A stretch of DNA of 64,000 bases from Streptomyces sp. NBC_00344 (GTDB lineage: Bacteria; Actinomycetota; Actinomycetes; Streptomycetales; Streptomycetaceae), in assembly GCF_036088315.1 (NCBI RefSeq), contig NZ_CP107996.1, positions 1,364,001-1,428,000 of the forward strand, written 5' to 3'. A program made the position numbers and the translations under genes. The notes beneath the pieces were generated by a model. The model worked only from the letters and a program-made list of their open reading frames with translations, was not told the DNA's origin and made no database searches. Position 1 is the stretch's first letter. Each line of letters starts with the position of its first letter. Below, piece by piece: positions 27,370-37,879 of the stretch.

Positions 27370-28080
27370 TCAGTAGGGGCCGTTCACGTTGTCGATCGAG
27401 CCGTACGTCGCGGCGGCGTAGTTGCACGCGGCCGTGATGTTGGCGACGGGGTCGTAGCTGTTCATCGAGGTGCCGGCCACGTGGTAGGCCTGGAATGTCG
27501 GGTCGATGACCTGCAGCAGCCCCTTGGACGGTGTTCCAGCCGCGGCGTTGGAGTCCGTGTTGTTGATCGCCATGGGGTTGCCGGACGACTCGCGCATGAT
27601 GTTCCGGTGGATGCCGTCGTAGCTGCCGGGGATACCGTGCTTGGCCATGACGTCCAGCGACTCCTTGATCCAGCCGTCCAGATCGTTGGAGTACGTCTTC
27701 GCGGAGGCCGGGGTGGCGGTCGTGGCGGACTTCGTGGTCTTGGCCGACGTCTGCGAAGCGGTGCCCTTGCCGCCGAGTGTCAGCTTGAGGCCGGGGTGGA
27801 CCAGCGACGGGTTGTCGCCGATGGCCTGACGGTTGTCGTGGTACAGCTTCTTCCAGCCACCGCTGATGGAGTGCGCCCTCGCGATCTTCGCCAGCGAGTC
27901 ACCCGCCACAACGGTGTAGGTCGCCGGGCTGTGCTTCGCGGGGGCGGCGGCAGGTGCCGCGCTGGCGGAGGTGGCTGCCACCAGCGGGATGGCCAGTGCG
28001 GCACTTCCGGTGCCTACGGCGACGAGACGCCGGGCCATCGAGCTGGTCCTGGGACGACGGTGCTTACCCGTGTTGGGCAT
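27370..28080 (-). CDS. Secreted LysM/lytic-transglycosylase-like cell-wall protein
   Basis: A 236-residue exported protein. A twin-Arg-like basic start (RRPRTSSMARRL) and hydrophobic core lead to a cleavage site near ATSASAAP. A LysM peptidoglycan-binding domain follows at about 53-100 (TYTVVAGDSLAKIARAHS), then a Thr/Ser/Ala linker. The C-terminal transglycosylase-SLT/lysozyme-like domain has the probable catalytic Glu in IMRESSGNP, and later GLLQVIDPTF. It should remodel cell-wall peptidoglycan, as in the spore-germination and resuscitation proteins of streptomycetes. A c-di-AMP riboswitch precedes it. The ATG at 28080 has a GAGAGGA ribosome-binding site. Confidence 0.93.
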   Translation of the reverse strand: MPNTGKHRRPRTSSMARRLVAVGTGSAALAIPLVAATSASAAPAAAPAKHSPATYTVVAGDSLAKIARAHSISGGWKKLYHDNRQAIGDNPSLVHPGLKLTLGGKGTASQTSAKTTKSATTATPASAKTYSNDLDGWIKESLDVMAKHGIPGSYDGIHRNIMRESSGNPMAINNTDSNAAAGTPSKGLLQVIDPTFQAYHVAGTSMNSYDPVANITAACNYAAATYGSIDNVNGPY

Positions 28081-28091
28081 GTTGAATTCCT

Positions 28092-28228
28092 CTCCGGCGC
28101 CTGCGAGGTGAGCTGTCGGGTTCGGGCTGGAGATGCCCCGTCGCATGTAATGCGACTTCACCCCGAGCCGGTCCGGTTTTCGGATCGGCGGCTTACCTGG
28201 GTCCCCCGCTCCTGCCGCATGTGAGTGG
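28092..28228 (-). promoter_or_regulatory. c-di-AMP (ydaO/yuaA) riboswitch
   Basis: The untranslated leader on the minus strand carries the class signature in order: AGGAGCGGGGGACCCA (about 28214-28199), TCGGGGTGAA, then CCCGAACCCGACAGCTCACC (about 28125-28106), and CAGGCGCCGGAGAGGA merging with the ribosome-binding site. This matches the actinobacterial ydaO consensus, found upstream of cell-wall hydrolase genes. High c-di-AMP should switch the gene off. End points are approximate. Confidence 0.88.
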
Positions 28229-28451
28229 GTTGGGTTTTTCCGGACAGCGGCAGGATTCGGCGGTCCGTCCGGATCGACCTGAAGGTAAACGGGAAGCACG
28301 TCGCAAAACAAGGCCAGAATTCACAGCGCAATGCTCATGGCGGCCAGGGCGGCTATCCGGCCGGTTATCGATAGGCCGTCAGAAGGCCTCAACTCGCTCT
28401 CCCTGCGAGGGGAATGCGCGAGGGGACGGGACGAGAGAGCCAGCGACCACC

Positions 28452-28465
28452 GTGACGCACATCAC
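28452..28465. promoter_or_regulatory. Crp-like binding site
   Basis: GTGACGCACATCAC fits the symmetric GTGA-N6-TCAC Crp pattern. It lies about 225 bases upstream of the riboswitch. In streptomycetes Crp and the c-di-AMP riboswitch are both known to act on a resuscitation-factor gene, so the pairing is plausible, but the distance is long. Confidence 0.4.
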
Positions 28466-28533
28466 CTGCCCGACACGCAACCATCGACTGCAACGCCGTA
28501 TATACAACCACAAGTTGGAGCAATACGGCGCAT

Positions 28534-28683
28534 ATGGACTTCAGGGAAAACATGCACAAAACGCCCATACGGGAGATACCAATGCTGGGCGATATGGGCG
28601 GCTACGCCCCCTCGGTGCATCGGATGTGCGGACCGGCGGCGAGGAGGGCGAAGCGGCCACGACCGTCCCGCACACCCGGGTGA
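28534..28683 (+). CDS. Possible small peptide ORF (49 aa)
   Basis: ATG at 28534 to TGA at 28683. Internal ATGs at 28552 (AGGGA upstream) and 28582 (GGGAG upstream, 6-base spacing) have better ribosome-binding sites. From the third ATG the peptide starts MLGDMGGYAPSVHRMCGP and ends in a basic Arg/Lys/Pro tail. Base composition is less biased than in neighbouring genes. No family recognised; it could be a real small protein, a precursor peptide or chance. Confidence 0.25.
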   Translation: MDFRENMHKTPIREIPMLGDMGGYAPSVHRMCGPAARRAKRPRPSRTPG

Positions 28684-29503
28684 CTCCTGCCCTCCGTACC
28701 GTTCGAAGCAATTCCGCGCATCGGGGCATTCGCAGGGGATGGACGATCTTGACGCCTTTGAATTGTCCCGGCCGACCGCTCCCGCTTTTGCGTCCCGCCC
28801 ATGGGTTTCCGTTCACTGCGGGCGAGCCGAATCACCCACCGGCCCCCGATCGCTTTACAAGATCCGCTTTCTTCGTTCGGCGCTGCGAGCCGACGCCCGC
28901 CCCCGGCCGCACGGCGGAGCGATTCTGTATGACACGGGATTTCAGGCCTTTCTCTATTCCCTTTGCGCAAAGGCGCGTTGACCGTCCGCCCCGCCGGCCA
29001 CCAGGCGAACGCGTACCGGCCGGCTGGCCATACCGGCGCCCGCACCGGTGAGGGGGTCCGGCCGGCACACAGAGGCCGGGTGCCGCAACACGCCTCCCGG
29101 GCCGATCCGGCCGCCGGCCCGGCCCGGCTTCCCGGCCCTGGAGGACGCGCCGATCCGAACCCGTCACCGGTCCCTCCGGGAGGCGAATGGGCTGTGCGGT
29201 ACCCCTCGATGACTTTCCATCAGACAAGGCCCGTCATCGGCGGTCGCCGACTCCGGCCATCGCAGGCGCAGTTCACGCCGGAGCCGGACCCTCCGCCGGC
29301 ACGACGAAGCGCATACGGCTCCCCCGGTTCCCCACCCCGTGGCATCCTGGCCGCCGGCGCGTCGCGCTCTGCCCGACGGCATCGGAGCGCCGACTGTGAC
29401 CGACAACACACGTCGGTGCAGAAGAATTATCCCGGTTCGATGATCAGAAGTCGTAGTACATCCGTACTCCCGGGCGTCCGTACCGCTGAGGCCAGGAGGA
29501 ACC

Positions 29504-30238
29504 GTGCGCATACCCGGGAACATGGCGGGCACCGCCTTGGTGAGCGGTGGCCTGGTATTCACCCTGGCCGCGCTCGCCTATCCCGCCATAGTCGGGGTGC
29601 AGAAGACGTCCAGTGCCCCGTCCCGGGTCATCGCCAGCACCCGCTACGGCCCGCTGACCGAAGCCGACCGCGACTTCGTCGTCAAGGTGCGCGCGGCAGG
29701 GCTGTGGGAGTTCCCCGCAGGCGAGATGGCCCTGCGCAAGGGCACGACCGCAGCAGCCAGGACCGCGGGCCAGCATCTGGTGGCCGGGCACGCCGGACTC
29801 GACGCCACCTGCCGCAAAGTCGCTCCCGCCCTGGGGATCACCCTGCCCAACCAGGCGTCCCCGCAACAGCAGGGGTTCGTGGCGACGCTCTCGTCGGACC
29901 AGGGAAAGCAGTTCGACACCGACCTCGCCAACATCCTGCGCACCACGCACGGCCAGATCTTCCCGGCCATCGCCAATATCCGGGCCACCACCAAGAACAG
30001 CCTGGTCCGCGCTCTGGCCGACCAGGCCAACGACACCGTCCTCGATCACATCACCGTCCTGGAGAAGACCGGTCTGGTGAACTTCGACTCGGTGCTCTTC
30101 CAGGAGACCACCCCGCCGACGCTGCCCCCCAGCCAGATCACCCCGCCCCCGCCCCAGCCCGGAGCCCCGGTCGTCGCCCTCACCCCGCCCGCGGGCCTGC
30201 CGACGGCGACGCCGGCCCCCACACCGACGGTCGGGTGA
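29504..30238 (+). CDS. DUF4142 membrane-anchored protein
   Basis: A 244-residue protein with an N-terminal signal-anchor (about 8-32), then a ferritin-like helical DUF4142 domain (about 50-200) beginning LTEADRDFVVKVRAAGLWEFPAGEMA, and a Pro/Thr-rich C-terminal tail. DUF4142 proteins are exported or surface-associated and of unknown function. The GTG at 29504 follows an AGGAGGAACC ribosome-binding site. Just upstream, AGTAC-ATCC-GTACT is a short dyad. Confidence 0.88.
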   Translation: MRIPGNMAGTALVSGGLVFTLAALAYPAIVGVQKTSSAPSRVIASTRYGPLTEADRDFVVKVRAAGLWEFPAGEMALRKGTTAAARTAGQHLVAGHAGLDATCRKVAPALGITLPNQASPQQQGFVATLSSDQGKQFDTDLANILRTTHGQIFPAIANIRATTKNSLVRALADQANDTVLDHITVLEKTGLVNFDSVLFQETTPPTLPPSQITPPPPQPGAPVVALTPPAGLPTATPAPTPTVG

Positions 30239-30287
30239 TCGGCGCCAGCCGTGACTCACCAGGCATGGACGGACGTTCCGTGCACGA

Positions 30288-30313
30288 GTGCCCGCCCTGA
30301 TCCGGGCGGGCAC
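30288..30313. terminator. Hairpin between convergent DUF4142 and PucR genes
   Basis: A perfect 10-base-pair stem GTGCCCGCCC/GGGCGGGCAC with loop TGATCC, 50 bases after the DUF4142 stop and 6 bases before the PucR stop. Confidence 0.75.
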
Positions 30314-30318
30314 GCCGG

Positions 30319-31872
30319 TCACTCGAAGCCCGGAAGGGCCCGGCACAGCAGCGCGGCCCGCAGATCGAGGCGGTTGTCGAGCCTGGACAGATCGCGACCG
30401 GTGAACAGCTCGATGCGTCCTATGCGGTAGTGGACGGTGTTGACATGCAGATGCAGCGCCTCAGCGGTGCGCGCCCACGATCCGTCGCGGGCCAGGAAGG
30501 TCTCCAGGGTCTCCAGCAGAAGGGCCGCCGAGGTGTTCGCGCCGTCGAGCAGAGGCCCGAGGACGGTGCGGCTGTACGCGGTGCGGACCTCCTGGGGTAT
30601 ACCGCTCAGCAGCGCCGCCAGGCCGGTGAGCGCGGCTGCGCCGGACAGCGAGGAGGCGCCGGGCGTGGTCGTTCGTGCCGAAGCGAGCGCGTAACGGGCC
30701 TGCGCCAGCGCTCCCTTCATGTCCCGCGCCCGGGCAGCGGGTTCGCTGATCCCGCCGTGCAGGGAGACCGACGGCTCACACGCGGCAAGCCGCAGCCACA
30801 CCTCGCTCAGCGCGCTGCTCACCGCGTCCGCGTCTCCGGGAGCGGGCTCCACCGTCCGCGCCTCGGCCAGAACCGCGAAGGCGGTGCCGTCCGGGAGACA
30901 TCCCGTAGCGGCACGCTCCGGCATCACGTGAGCCACCGCCTCAGCCAGCGCCCCCGCCGCCTGCCCCGCCCTCCCCGGTCCCGCGTCGGCGCACAGCACC
31001 CGATAGGGACCCGACGCCGGTAGCCCGCACGACCGCAGTGCGGCCTCCACATCGGGCGTGTCCGTTCCGGCGCCGTCGAGAAGCGCAGCGAGTTCGTCCG
31101 CGGCCCGGTGCCCGGTGGCACGGCTCCGGATCAGCGACTCCTGGCAGCGGGCCATGAACGCGGCGATCTCGTGCAGCATGCGCGGCGGCGCGTGACCAGG
31201 ATCGGGCAGATACAGATACCAGCGTTCGTACGCGGACGCGGTGCCGGCCTCCGCCCGCACCGTGATTCCGGTCCCGCTGCCCAGAAGGCGGGCGGCTTCC
31301 CGGGCCGTGATGGCGGTGGCGTCCTCCGTGGCGGCGACGGTGCGGCCGGAGGGGGTGAGGAGATAGGCGGCAGGCCTGCCGAGGTGGGCGAAGGCACCCT
31401 CCAGGAGGGTGGCCGGGTCGGCGTCCTGCACCAGCAGCCGGGCCAGCCGGGCGTGTACGGCCTCGGGCAGGGCACGATGACGGCTCAGCTCACCCCACTG
31501 CTGGAGATAGACCGTGTCGGTGATGGTCCGGAACATGACGTGGGTGGGTACCGCCGCCACCGGAAGGCCGTGACGGCGGCACGCCTGGACGAGTTCGTCG
31601 GGCACTCGTCCGTGGGTCTCCTCCCCCGCCATCAGTGCGGCGGCGCCCGCCGCACGCAGGGCTGAGACAAAGCGTTCGGCCCTGCCCTTCCCGCGCTGCG
31701 GGGTCCACCACACCAGGCCGCTGAGCACTACCTCACCGGGGCGCACGAAACGGCCGGGATCCTCCAGGTCGGTGGCGGTGACTCCACTGATCTCCCGCCG
31801 CAGCAGGGCGTCCTCGCCCCAGAGGAGCCGCAGGCCCAAGGAATCGTCTCTCAGGAGGTGTTCGACGTGCAT
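30319..31872 (-). CDS. PucR-family transcriptional regulator
   Basis: A 517-residue regulator. The N-terminal PucR domain (about 1-130, opening [26 protein letters not shown]) is followed by a GGDEF-like/CdaR middle region and a C-terminal PucR HTH (about 455-515) with [25 protein letters not shown]. Family members activate purine (urate/xanthine) or amino-acid catabolism. It diverges from the xanthine dehydrogenase genes with a 212-base intergenic region, so it is the likely regulator of them. Confidence 0.93.
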   Translation of the reverse strand: MHVEHLLRDDSLGLRLLWGEDALLRREISGVTATDLEDPGRFVRPGEVVLSGLVWWTPQRGKGRAERFVSALRAAGAAALMAGEETHGRVPDELVQACRRHGLPVAAVPTHVMFRTITDTVYLQQWGELSRHRALPEAVHARLARLLVQDADPATLLEGAFAHLGRPAAYLLTPSGRTVAATEDATAITAREAARLLGSGTGITVRAEAGTASAYERWYLYLPDPGHAPPRMLHEIAAFMARCQESLIRSRATGHRAADELAALLDGAGTDTPDVEAALRSCGLPASGPYRVLCADAGPGRAGQAAGALAEAVAHVMPERAATGCLPDGTAFAVLAEARTVEPAPGDADAVSSALSEVWLRLAACEPSVSLHGGISEPAARARDMKGALAQARYALASARTTTPGASSLSGAAALTGLAALLSGIPQEVRTAYSRTVLGPLLDGANTSAALLLETLETFLARDGSWARTAEALHLHVNTVHYRIGRIELFTGRDLSRLDNRLDLRAALLCRALPGFE

Positions 31873-32084
31873 GCGTTCCGGCTCCTTGTGCGACAGCCGG
31901 ACGACGGGCTCACATCCGGCATCTCACATTCACCAGGTGAGTGCGAGTAATCGCATCGTAAATGCCAGGGCTGGAGAACGGTATGCCTCTTGGTCGATCA
32001 TCCAGGTCCGGTGCCGGAAAGGGCCGAGTTTCCGTGTGGTGAACCAGTCGTCCCGGCCGCGGTCCTGTTGCTTCACTGAGCGCC

Positions 32085-32906
32085 ATGGACCTCAACACCG
32101 TGGTGGAGATACGGGACGCGCGGCATCCCGCGCCCTGGCGGCCCGGCGATGCCTGGCTGGGCGGCGGCACGTACCTGTTCTCCGAGCCACAGCCGCGTCT
32201 GCGGCGCCTCGTCGACCTGAGCCGTACGGGCTGGACTCCCGTTCGGCTGGACGCGGACGGCTCGCTGGAGATCGCCGCGACGTGCACCATCGCCCAGCTG
32301 TCCCGGTTCGCGAAGCAGCTTCAGGTCCCGGCCGCTCCGCTGTTCGAGCAGTGCTGCCGGGCGTTCCTGGCCTCGTTCAAGATCTGGAACATGGCCACGG
32401 TGGGCGGCAACCTCTGCAACGCCCTGCCGGCCGGCCCGATGATCTCGCTCACCGCCGCGCTCGAGGGAGAGTGCCTGCTGCGCTCCCAGACCGGAGCGAT
32501 GCGCAGGATCCGTACCGCCGGCTTCGTCAAAGGCGCCGGCCGCAACGATCTCGCCGATGGCGAGCTGCTGCGCTCGGTGACCCTGCCAGCCCGTGCGCTG
32601 GGCTGTCGTACGGCGTTCCGGCAGGCGTCGCTGTACGGACTCGGGCGCTCGGGTGTCCTGGTCATCGGGACGCTCGACCCGCTGGACCGGTCGATGGCCG
32701 TCACGGTCACCGCCTCGACCGTGCGGCCGGTCCGGCTGTGGTTCCCGCTGCCGCCGACCGCCCGCGGACTGCGTGCGGCGATCGGCGCCGCCGTCGCGGA
32801 CGGCGAATGGTTCGACGACATCCACGGGCTGCCCGAATGGCGGCAGCACATGACGTTCCGGCTGGCGGAGGAGATCCGCCGGGAACTGCAGCGGGAGGCG
32901 CGATGA
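32085..32906 (+). CDS. Xanthine dehydrogenase FAD-binding subunit
   Basis: A 273-residue molybdopterin-dehydrogenase FAD subunit (CO_DH_flavoprotein family). FAD-binding segments are [15 protein letters not shown] and [17 protein letters not shown]. It passes electrons from the Fe-S clusters of the partner to NAD+. Its TGA overlaps the ATG of the next gene by 4 bases, so the subunits are translationally coupled. The divergent PucR regulator suggests purine catabolism. Confidence 0.92.
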   Translation: MDLNTVVEIRDARHPAPWRPGDAWLGGGTYLFSEPQPRLRRLVDLSRTGWTPVRLDADGSLEIAATCTIAQLSRFAKQLQVPAAPLFEQCCRAFLASFKIWNMATVGGNLCNALPAGPMISLTAALEGECLLRSQTGAMRRIRTAGFVKGAGRNDLADGELLRSVTLPARALGCRTAFRQASLYGLGRSGVLVIGTLDPLDRSMAVTVTASTVRPVRLWFPLPPTARGLRAAIGAAVADGEWFDDIHGLPEWRQHMTFRLAEEIRRELQREAR

Positions 32907-35683
32907 CGTTTGAGATGGACGTGAACGGGCGGGCGTTCGCCGAAGAGCCGCGTGCCGGGCAGTGTCTGCGGACCTATCTGCGTGAACGTGGCTGGTTCGG
33001 CGTGAAGAAGGGCTGCGACGCCGGCGACTGCGGGGCCTGCACGGTCCATGTGGACGGCGAGCCGGTGCACAGCTGTCTCTACCCCGCCCTCCGCGCCCGG
33101 GGCCGTTCCGTCACCACGGTGGAGGGCCTGGCCACCGAGGACGGTGAACTCCACCCGGTGCAGCGGAAGTTCCTTGACGCGCAGGGCTTCCAGTGCGGCT
33201 TCTGCACCGCCGGGTTCCTGATGACGACCGCCGCCCTCGACGAGGACCAGCTCACCGATCTGCCAAGGGCGTTCAAGGGCAACCTGTGCCGCTGCACCGG
33301 CTACCGGGCCATCGAGGACGCCGTCCGCGGTGTCTGCCATGCGGAGGCCCCGTCCGCGGGCGAGGCGGTGGGGCGCAATCTGCCCGCCCCGGCCGGACCC
33401 CAGGTCGTCACGGGCACCGCCCGCTACACCTTCGACATCGATGTGCCCGGCCTGCTGCACATGAAGTTGCTGCGCTCCCCGCACGCCCACGCCCGCATCC
33501 TCTCCATCGACGCCTCCGCGGCGCTGCGCGTGCCGGGCGTGCACACCGTCCTGACCCATCACGACGCGCCGGAGCGGCATTTCTCCACCGCCCGCCACGA
33601 GCACCCCGGGGAGGATCCCGACGACACCCGTGTTCTCGACGACACGGTCCGGTTCACCGGGCAGCGGGTAGCAGCGGTCGTCGCCGACAGTGAAGCGGCG
33701 GCGGAGGAGGGCTGCCGCCGGATCGAGGTGACCTACGCCGTGTTGCCCGCGGTGCTCGACCCCGAGGAGGCGATGCGGCCCGGGGCACCCGTCGTACACG
33801 ACAAGGACGCCGGGACGGCGCGGATCTCGCGTCCGCAGAACAACGTCGTCGGTGAGGCACACGGTGAGATCGGCGACGTCGAAGTCGGGTTCGCCGAGGC
33901 CGACGCGGTGTACGAGGAGACGTTCCGCACGCAGCGGGTGCAGCATGCGAGCCTGGAGACGCACGGCGCCGTGGCCTGGTTCGACGAGGACGACCGGCTC
34001 ACCGTACGCACCAGTTCGCAGACCCCGTTCCTGACCCGGCGGGCCCTGTGCGCGTTGTACGACCTCCCACCGGAACGGGTGCGGGTCGTCGCGGGCCGGG
34101 TGGGTGGCGGCTTCGGCGGTAAGCAGGAGATGCTCGTCGAGGACATCGTGGCCCTCGCCGTGCTGCGGCTGCGCCGACCGGTGAAGCTCGAATACACCCG
34201 CGCCGAGCAGTTCTACGGGGCGACCACCCGGCACCCGTTCACGATCCGGGTCAAGGCGGGGGCACGCCGGGACGGCACACTCACCGCCCTCCAGCTGCGG
34301 GTGGTCTCCAACACAGGTGCGTACGGCAACCACGGTCCCGCGGTGATGTTCCACAGCGTCGGTGAGTCACTGGCCGTCTACCGCGCCCCCCACAAGAAGG
34401 TGGACGCCTTCTCCGTCTACACCCATGCCGTCCCGGCCGGCGCCTTCCGCGGCTACGGGCTGGGCCAGGTGATGTTCGCGATGGAGTCGGCACTCGACGA
34501 GCTGGCCCGCCGACTCGGCCTGGACCCACTGGAGTTCAAGGCAAGGAACATCATCGGTCCCGGCGAGCCCATGATCACCCCCGGTGGTGAGGAGGAGGAC
34601 CTCCACATCGCCAGCTACGGACTCGACCAGTGCCTGGGCATCGTGCGCCGGGCGCAGGCCGAGCCGGCCGAAGCCGCCCCGGACGGCTGGCTGGTGGGCG
34701 AGGGAACGGCCCTCGCGATGATCGCCACCGGACCGCCCGGCGGGCACATCGCGGACGCCCGCGCCGCGCTGCTGCCGGACGGCAACTTCGATCTGGCCGT
34801 CGGCACCGCCGAGTTCGGGAACGGCACGACCACCGTGCACCGGCAGATCGCGGCGGGCGAACTCGCCACGACCGTCGACCGGATCACCATCCGGCAGTCC
34901 GACACCGACGTCGTACGACACGACACGGGGGCCTTCGCGTCCACCGGCACCGTGGTGGCGGGCAAGGCCACCCTGCGCGCCTCCCGGGCCCTCGCCGACA
35001 TGCTCCTGGACTTCGCCGCCGCCCATCTGGGCACTCCGCGCGCCGACTGCCGGCTCGAAGAGGAAGCGGTGACATATCCGGGTGGCCGTCTCCCGCTCAA
35101 GGAGTTGTACGACGCGGCCGGGACCTTCGGTGTCTCGTTCGCGGCCGACGGCCACTTCGGCGGTACGCCGCGCTCGGTGGCCTTCAACGCCCAGTGGTTC
35201 CGCCTGGCGGTCGATCCGGGAACCGGCGAGATGCGCATACTGCGCAGCGTGCACGCGGCCGACGCGGGCAAGGTGATGAACCCTATGCAGTGCCGGGGCC
35301 AGGTGGAGGGCGGGGTGGCCCAGGCGCTGGGCGCGACCCTGTTCGAGAACGTACGCATCGACGCCCGGGGAAAGGTCGGGACCACCGCCTTCCGCAGCTA
35401 CCGGCTGCCGCAGTACGCGGACGTCCCGCGCACCGAGGTCCACTTCATGGAGACCGCGGACGCGATCGGGCCGCTCGGCGCGAAGTCGATGAGCGAGAGT
35501 CCCTTCAACCCCGTCGCCCCGGCCTTCGCGAACGCCCTGCGGGACGCGACCGGGCTGCGGTTCACGGAGGTTCCGCTGACCCGCGACCGGGTGTGGCTGG
35601 CACTCGATGCGGCGGGAGGGTCCGGTGCGCCCGGACAGGGCGGCTGCCCCGCGCGTCAGGACGCGACGGGAGCAGCCGGCTGA
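32903..35683 (+). CDS. Xanthine dehydrogenase, fused 2Fe-2S and molybdenum subunits
   Basis: A 926-residue protein that joins two usually separate subunits. Residues 1-150 are the 2Fe-2S module: plant-type cluster ligands Cys38, 43, 46, 58, and second-cluster ligands Cys98, 101, 129, 131. After a short linker the molybdopterin-binding subunit runs to the end, with GGGFGGKQE near 393, [10 protein letters not shown] and [10 protein letters not shown]. The glutamate of the last motif sits where the catalytic Glu is expected. It hydroxylates hypoxanthine/xanthine to urate, or a related heterocycle. The open frame extends 5' to 31772, but the ATG at 32903 with GGGAGG is clear. Confidence 0.92.
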   Translation: MTFEMDVNGRAFAEEPRAGQCLRTYLRERGWFGVKKGCDAGDCGACTVHVDGEPVHSCLYPALRARGRSVTTVEGLATEDGELHPVQRKFLDAQGFQCGFCTAGFLMTTAALDEDQLTDLPRAFKGNLCRCTGYRAIEDAVRGVCHAEAPSAGEAVGRNLPAPAGPQVVTGTARYTFDIDVPGLLHMKLLRSPHAHARILSIDASAALRVPGVHTVLTHHDAPERHFSTARHEHPGEDPDDTRVLDDTVRFTGQRVAAVVADSEAAAEEGCRRIEVTYAVLPAVLDPEEAMRPGAPVVHDKDAGTARISRPQNNVVGEAHGEIGDVEVGFAEADAVYEETFRTQRVQHASLETHGAVAWFDEDDRLTVRTSSQTPFLTRRALCALYDLPPERVRVVAGRVGGGFGGKQEMLVEDIVALAVLRLRRPVKLEYTRAEQFYGATTRHPFTIRVKAGARRDGTLTALQLRVVSNTGAYGNHGPAVMFHSVGESLAVYRAPHKKVDAFSVYTHAVPAGAFRGYGLGQVMFAMESALDELARRLGLDPLEFKARNIIGPGEPMITPGGEEEDLHIASYGLDQCLGIVRRAQAEPAEAAPDGWLVGEGTALAMIATGPPGGHIADARAALLPDGNFDLAVGTAEFGNGTTTVHRQIAAGELATTVDRITIRQSDTDVVRHDTGAFASTGTVVAGKATLRASRALADMLLDFAAAHLGTPRADCRLEEEAVTYPGGRLPLKELYDAAGTFGVSFAADGHFGGTPRSVAFNAQWFRLAVDPGTGEMRILRSVHAADAGKVMNPMQCRGQVEGGVAQALGATLFENVRIDARGKVGTTAFRSYRLPQYADVPRTEVHFMETADAIGPLGAKSMSESPFNPVAPAFANALRDATGLRFTEVPLTRDRVWLALDAAGGSGAPGQGGCPARQDATGAAG

Positions 35684-35730
35684 CGCCGGCCGGAGGCACC
35701 GTGGGGCCGGGGCCCCGCGCACCAGCGAGT

Positions 35731-35773
35731 TGCCGAGGACGGTCCCGCCCGGCTGGCGGGACCGTCCTCGGCA
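35731..35773. terminator. Perfect 19-bp bidirectional terminator
   Basis: TGCCGAGGACGGTCCCGCC and its exact complement GGCGGGACCGTCCTCGGCA flank the loop CGGCT. It lies between the convergent xanthine dehydrogenase and EF-G-like genes; the right arm touches the EF-G-like stop codon (35774-35776). Confidence 0.88.
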
Positions 35774-37879
35774 CTACCGCGGTGTTCCGTCGGCCACCGG
35801 GGCCGGCGCCGGGGCATAGCCGGTGGCCCGGGTCGTGAAGACGCCCCGGCCCTGGGTGCGGCCGCGCAGCCGGGACGCGTAGCCGAAGAGCTCGGCCAGC
35901 GGCACGGTCGCGGTGACCACCGCCGTACCGGATCGCGCGGCCTGTCGGGTGACCCGGCCGCGCCTGGCGGCCAGATCACCGAGCACCGCGCCGACGAAGT
36001 CGTCGGGCACCGTGACCGTGGCCTCGACCACCGGTTCCAGCAGCCTCATCGTGCAAGCACCCAGCGCCTCCCTGAGCCCGAGTCTGCCCGCTGTCCGGAA
36101 CGCCATCTCCGACGAGTCCCTGGAGTGGGTCGCCCCGTCGGTCAGGGTCACTCGCAGACCCGTCACCGGATGACCGCCGAGGGGACCCTCGGCCAGCGCA
36201 TCCCGGCAGCCGGCCTCCACCGCGCGGACGTACTCCTGCGGAACCCGCCCACCGGTGACCGTCGACCGGAACACGAAGCCTCCCGCGCCTGCGCTGTCAT
36301 CCGCCGCACTGCCCGCGGCGCACTCCAGCGTCGCCACGTCAAGGACGACATGCGCGAACTGCCCTGCCCCACCGGCCTGTTTGACATGCCGGTGGACGAA
36401 ACCCGACACGCCGCGGGCGACGGTCTCCCGGTATGCCACCTGGGGTCGGCCGACGCCGAGATCCAGGCCGTGGGCCCGCCGGATCTTCTCCACCGCGACC
36501 TCCAGATGCAGTTCGCCCATGCCCGACAGCACCGTCTGGCCGGTCTCGGCATCGGTCAGAACCGCGAGTGACGGATCCTCCTCGGCCAGCCGCGCCAGCG
36601 CTGCCGCCAGCCGTCCGGTGTCGAGCCGCCTGCGCGCCTCGACCGCGACCGAGACGACCGGGTCCGCCGAAGCGGGCGGTTCGAGGAGGACCGGCGCGGA
36701 CGGCGCACACAGGGTGGCACCCGAACCCGCGGCCTTCAGCCCGGCCACGGCGACGATGTCCCCGGCGACCGCCCGGTCCATCTCCGCATGCCGGTCTGCC
36801 TGTACCCGGAGGATCCGGCCGATCCGTTCCGGCCGGCGAGCGCCCACGTCCAGCACGGCGTCTCCCTTCCGGATCGTTCCCGCGTAGACGCGCAGATACG
36901 TCAGCCGGCCGGTGGCGGTCGAGTTGACCTTGAACACCAGCCCCGCGAACGGCGCAGCCGGGTCGGCGGTCCGCTCCCACTCCTCCCCTTCATGAGTGCC
37001 GCGCAGCGGCGGAACGTCATCCGGCGATGGCAGGTAGGCCACGACCGCCTCCAGCAGCGGCTCGATCCCGCAGTCGCGGTACGCCGCTCCGCACAGCACC
37101 ACAAGACCCTCACCGCTGTGGGTCAGGTCGCGCAGCACTCCGGCGAGCGTCCGCGCGGAAAGAGCCGAACGCGTGCAGAACTCCTCCAGTGCGATCGGGT
37201 GGAGTCCGGCCACCGTCTCCTCGAGCAGGCGCCGTCGGTGTTCGGCCTCCGCACGCAGGTCGTCCGGCACCGGGCCTTCCTCATAGGTGTCATGACCGGC
37301 TCTCCAGATCAGGGCGCGCATACGCAGCAGGTCCACCACTCCGGTGAACTCGTTCTCCTGCCCGATGGGCAGCTGGACGACCAGCGGTACAGCCCCGAGC
37401 CGTTCCCTGATCGACCGGACGGCCGCATCGAGGTCCGCCCCGGCGCGGTCCAGCTTGTTGACGAACGCGATCCGGGGCACCGCATGCCGGTCTGCCTGCC
37501 GCCAGACCGTCTCGCTCTGTGCTTCGACGCCCGCGACGGCGTCGAACACCGCGACGGCTCCGTCCAGCACCCGCAGCGAACGCTCCACCTCGTCGGTGAA
37601 GTCGACGTGACCGGGGGTGTCGATCAGGTTGATCCGGTGGCCGTCCCAGACACAGCTCACCGCAGCGGCGAAGATGGTGATGCCACGATCGCGCTCCTGC
37701 GGGTCGAAGTCGGTGACGGTCGTGCCGTCGTGGACCTCACCGCGCTTGTGGGTGGCGCCGGTGAGGTAGAGGATCCGTTCGGTGACGGTGGTCTTGCCCG
37801 CGTCGACGTGAGCGAGGATGCCCAGATTCCGGACGCGGTCGAGCGGACTGGTGGATCGCTGTCGAAGGTCGGTACGCAC
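35774..37879 (-). CDS. Elongation factor G paralogue
   Basis: A 701-residue translational GTPase, the normal EF-G length. G1 is AHVDAGKTT (23-31), G3 DTPGHVD (87-93) and G4 NKLD (141-144), followed by domains II-V ([24 protein letters not shown]). It differs from housekeeping EF-G in the switch region ([33 protein letters not shown]), and no str-operon genes are nearby. It is an EF-G2/FusB-type paralogue or, less likely, a ribosomal-protection factor. The frame is open to 38023, but the GTG at 37879 gives the family N-terminus. Confidence 0.88.
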   Translation of the reverse strand: MRTDLRQRSTSPLDRVRNLGILAHVDAGKTTVTERILYLTGATHKRGEVHDGTTVTDFDPQERDRGITIFAAAVSCVWDGHRINLIDTPGHVDFTDEVERSLRVLDGAVAVFDAVAGVEAQSETVWRQADRHAVPRIAFVNKLDRAGADLDAAVRSIRERLGAVPLVVQLPIGQENEFTGVVDLLRMRALIWRAGHDTYEEGPVPDDLRAEAEHRRRLLEETVAGLHPIALEEFCTRSALSARTLAGVLRDLTHSGEGLVVLCGAAYRDCGIEPLLEAVVAYLPSPDDVPPLRGTHEGEEWERTADPAAPFAGLVFKVNSTATGRLTYLRVYAGTIRKGDAVLDVGARRPERIGRILRVQADRHAEMDRAVAGDIVAVAGLKAAGSGATLCAPSAPVLLEPPASADPVVSVAVEARRRLDTGRLAAALARLAEEDPSLAVLTDAETGQTVLSGMGELHLEVAVEKIRRAHGLDLGVGRPQVAYRETVARGVSGFVHRHVKQAGGAGQFAHVVLDVATLECAAGSAADDSAGAGGFVFRSTVTGGRVPQEYVRAVEAGCRDALAEGPLGGHPVTGLRVTLTDGATHSRDSSEMAFRTAGRLGLREALGACTMRLLEPVVEATVTVPDDFVGAVLGDLAARRGRVTRQAARSGTAVVTATVPLAELFGYASRLRGRTQGRGVFTTRATGYAPAPAPVADGTPR

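Larger units (their letters stand above)
28229..29503. other. 1.3-kb region with little coding signal
   Basis: Between the riboswitch and the DUF4142 gene no convincing long gene is seen. The part from about 28320 to 28980 is visibly less GC-rich than its surroundings, with runs such as GTATATACAACCACAAG. It contains a Crp-like site (28452-28465) and one short ORF (28534-28683). The right half (28980-29440) is GC-rich without codon structure. The promoter of the LysM gene should lie about 28240-28340. Confidence 0.45.

Noticed and set aside
28534..28683. Lasso- or lanthipeptide precursor reading of the small ORF
   Set aside because: No leader recognition motif and no maturation enzyme genes nearby, so it was kept only as an unassigned small ORF.
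28602..29227. Several overlapping open frames of 90-150 codons
   Set aside because: Arg/Pro-rich, no ribosome-binding sites, no third-position GC pattern consistent with a gene, and none recognised.
31772..32902. 5' extension of the xanthine dehydrogenase frame
   Set aside because: The extra 377 residues are out-of-frame reading of the FAD subunit and intergenic DNA. The ATG at 32903 has a good ribosome-binding site and starts the 2Fe-2S domain.
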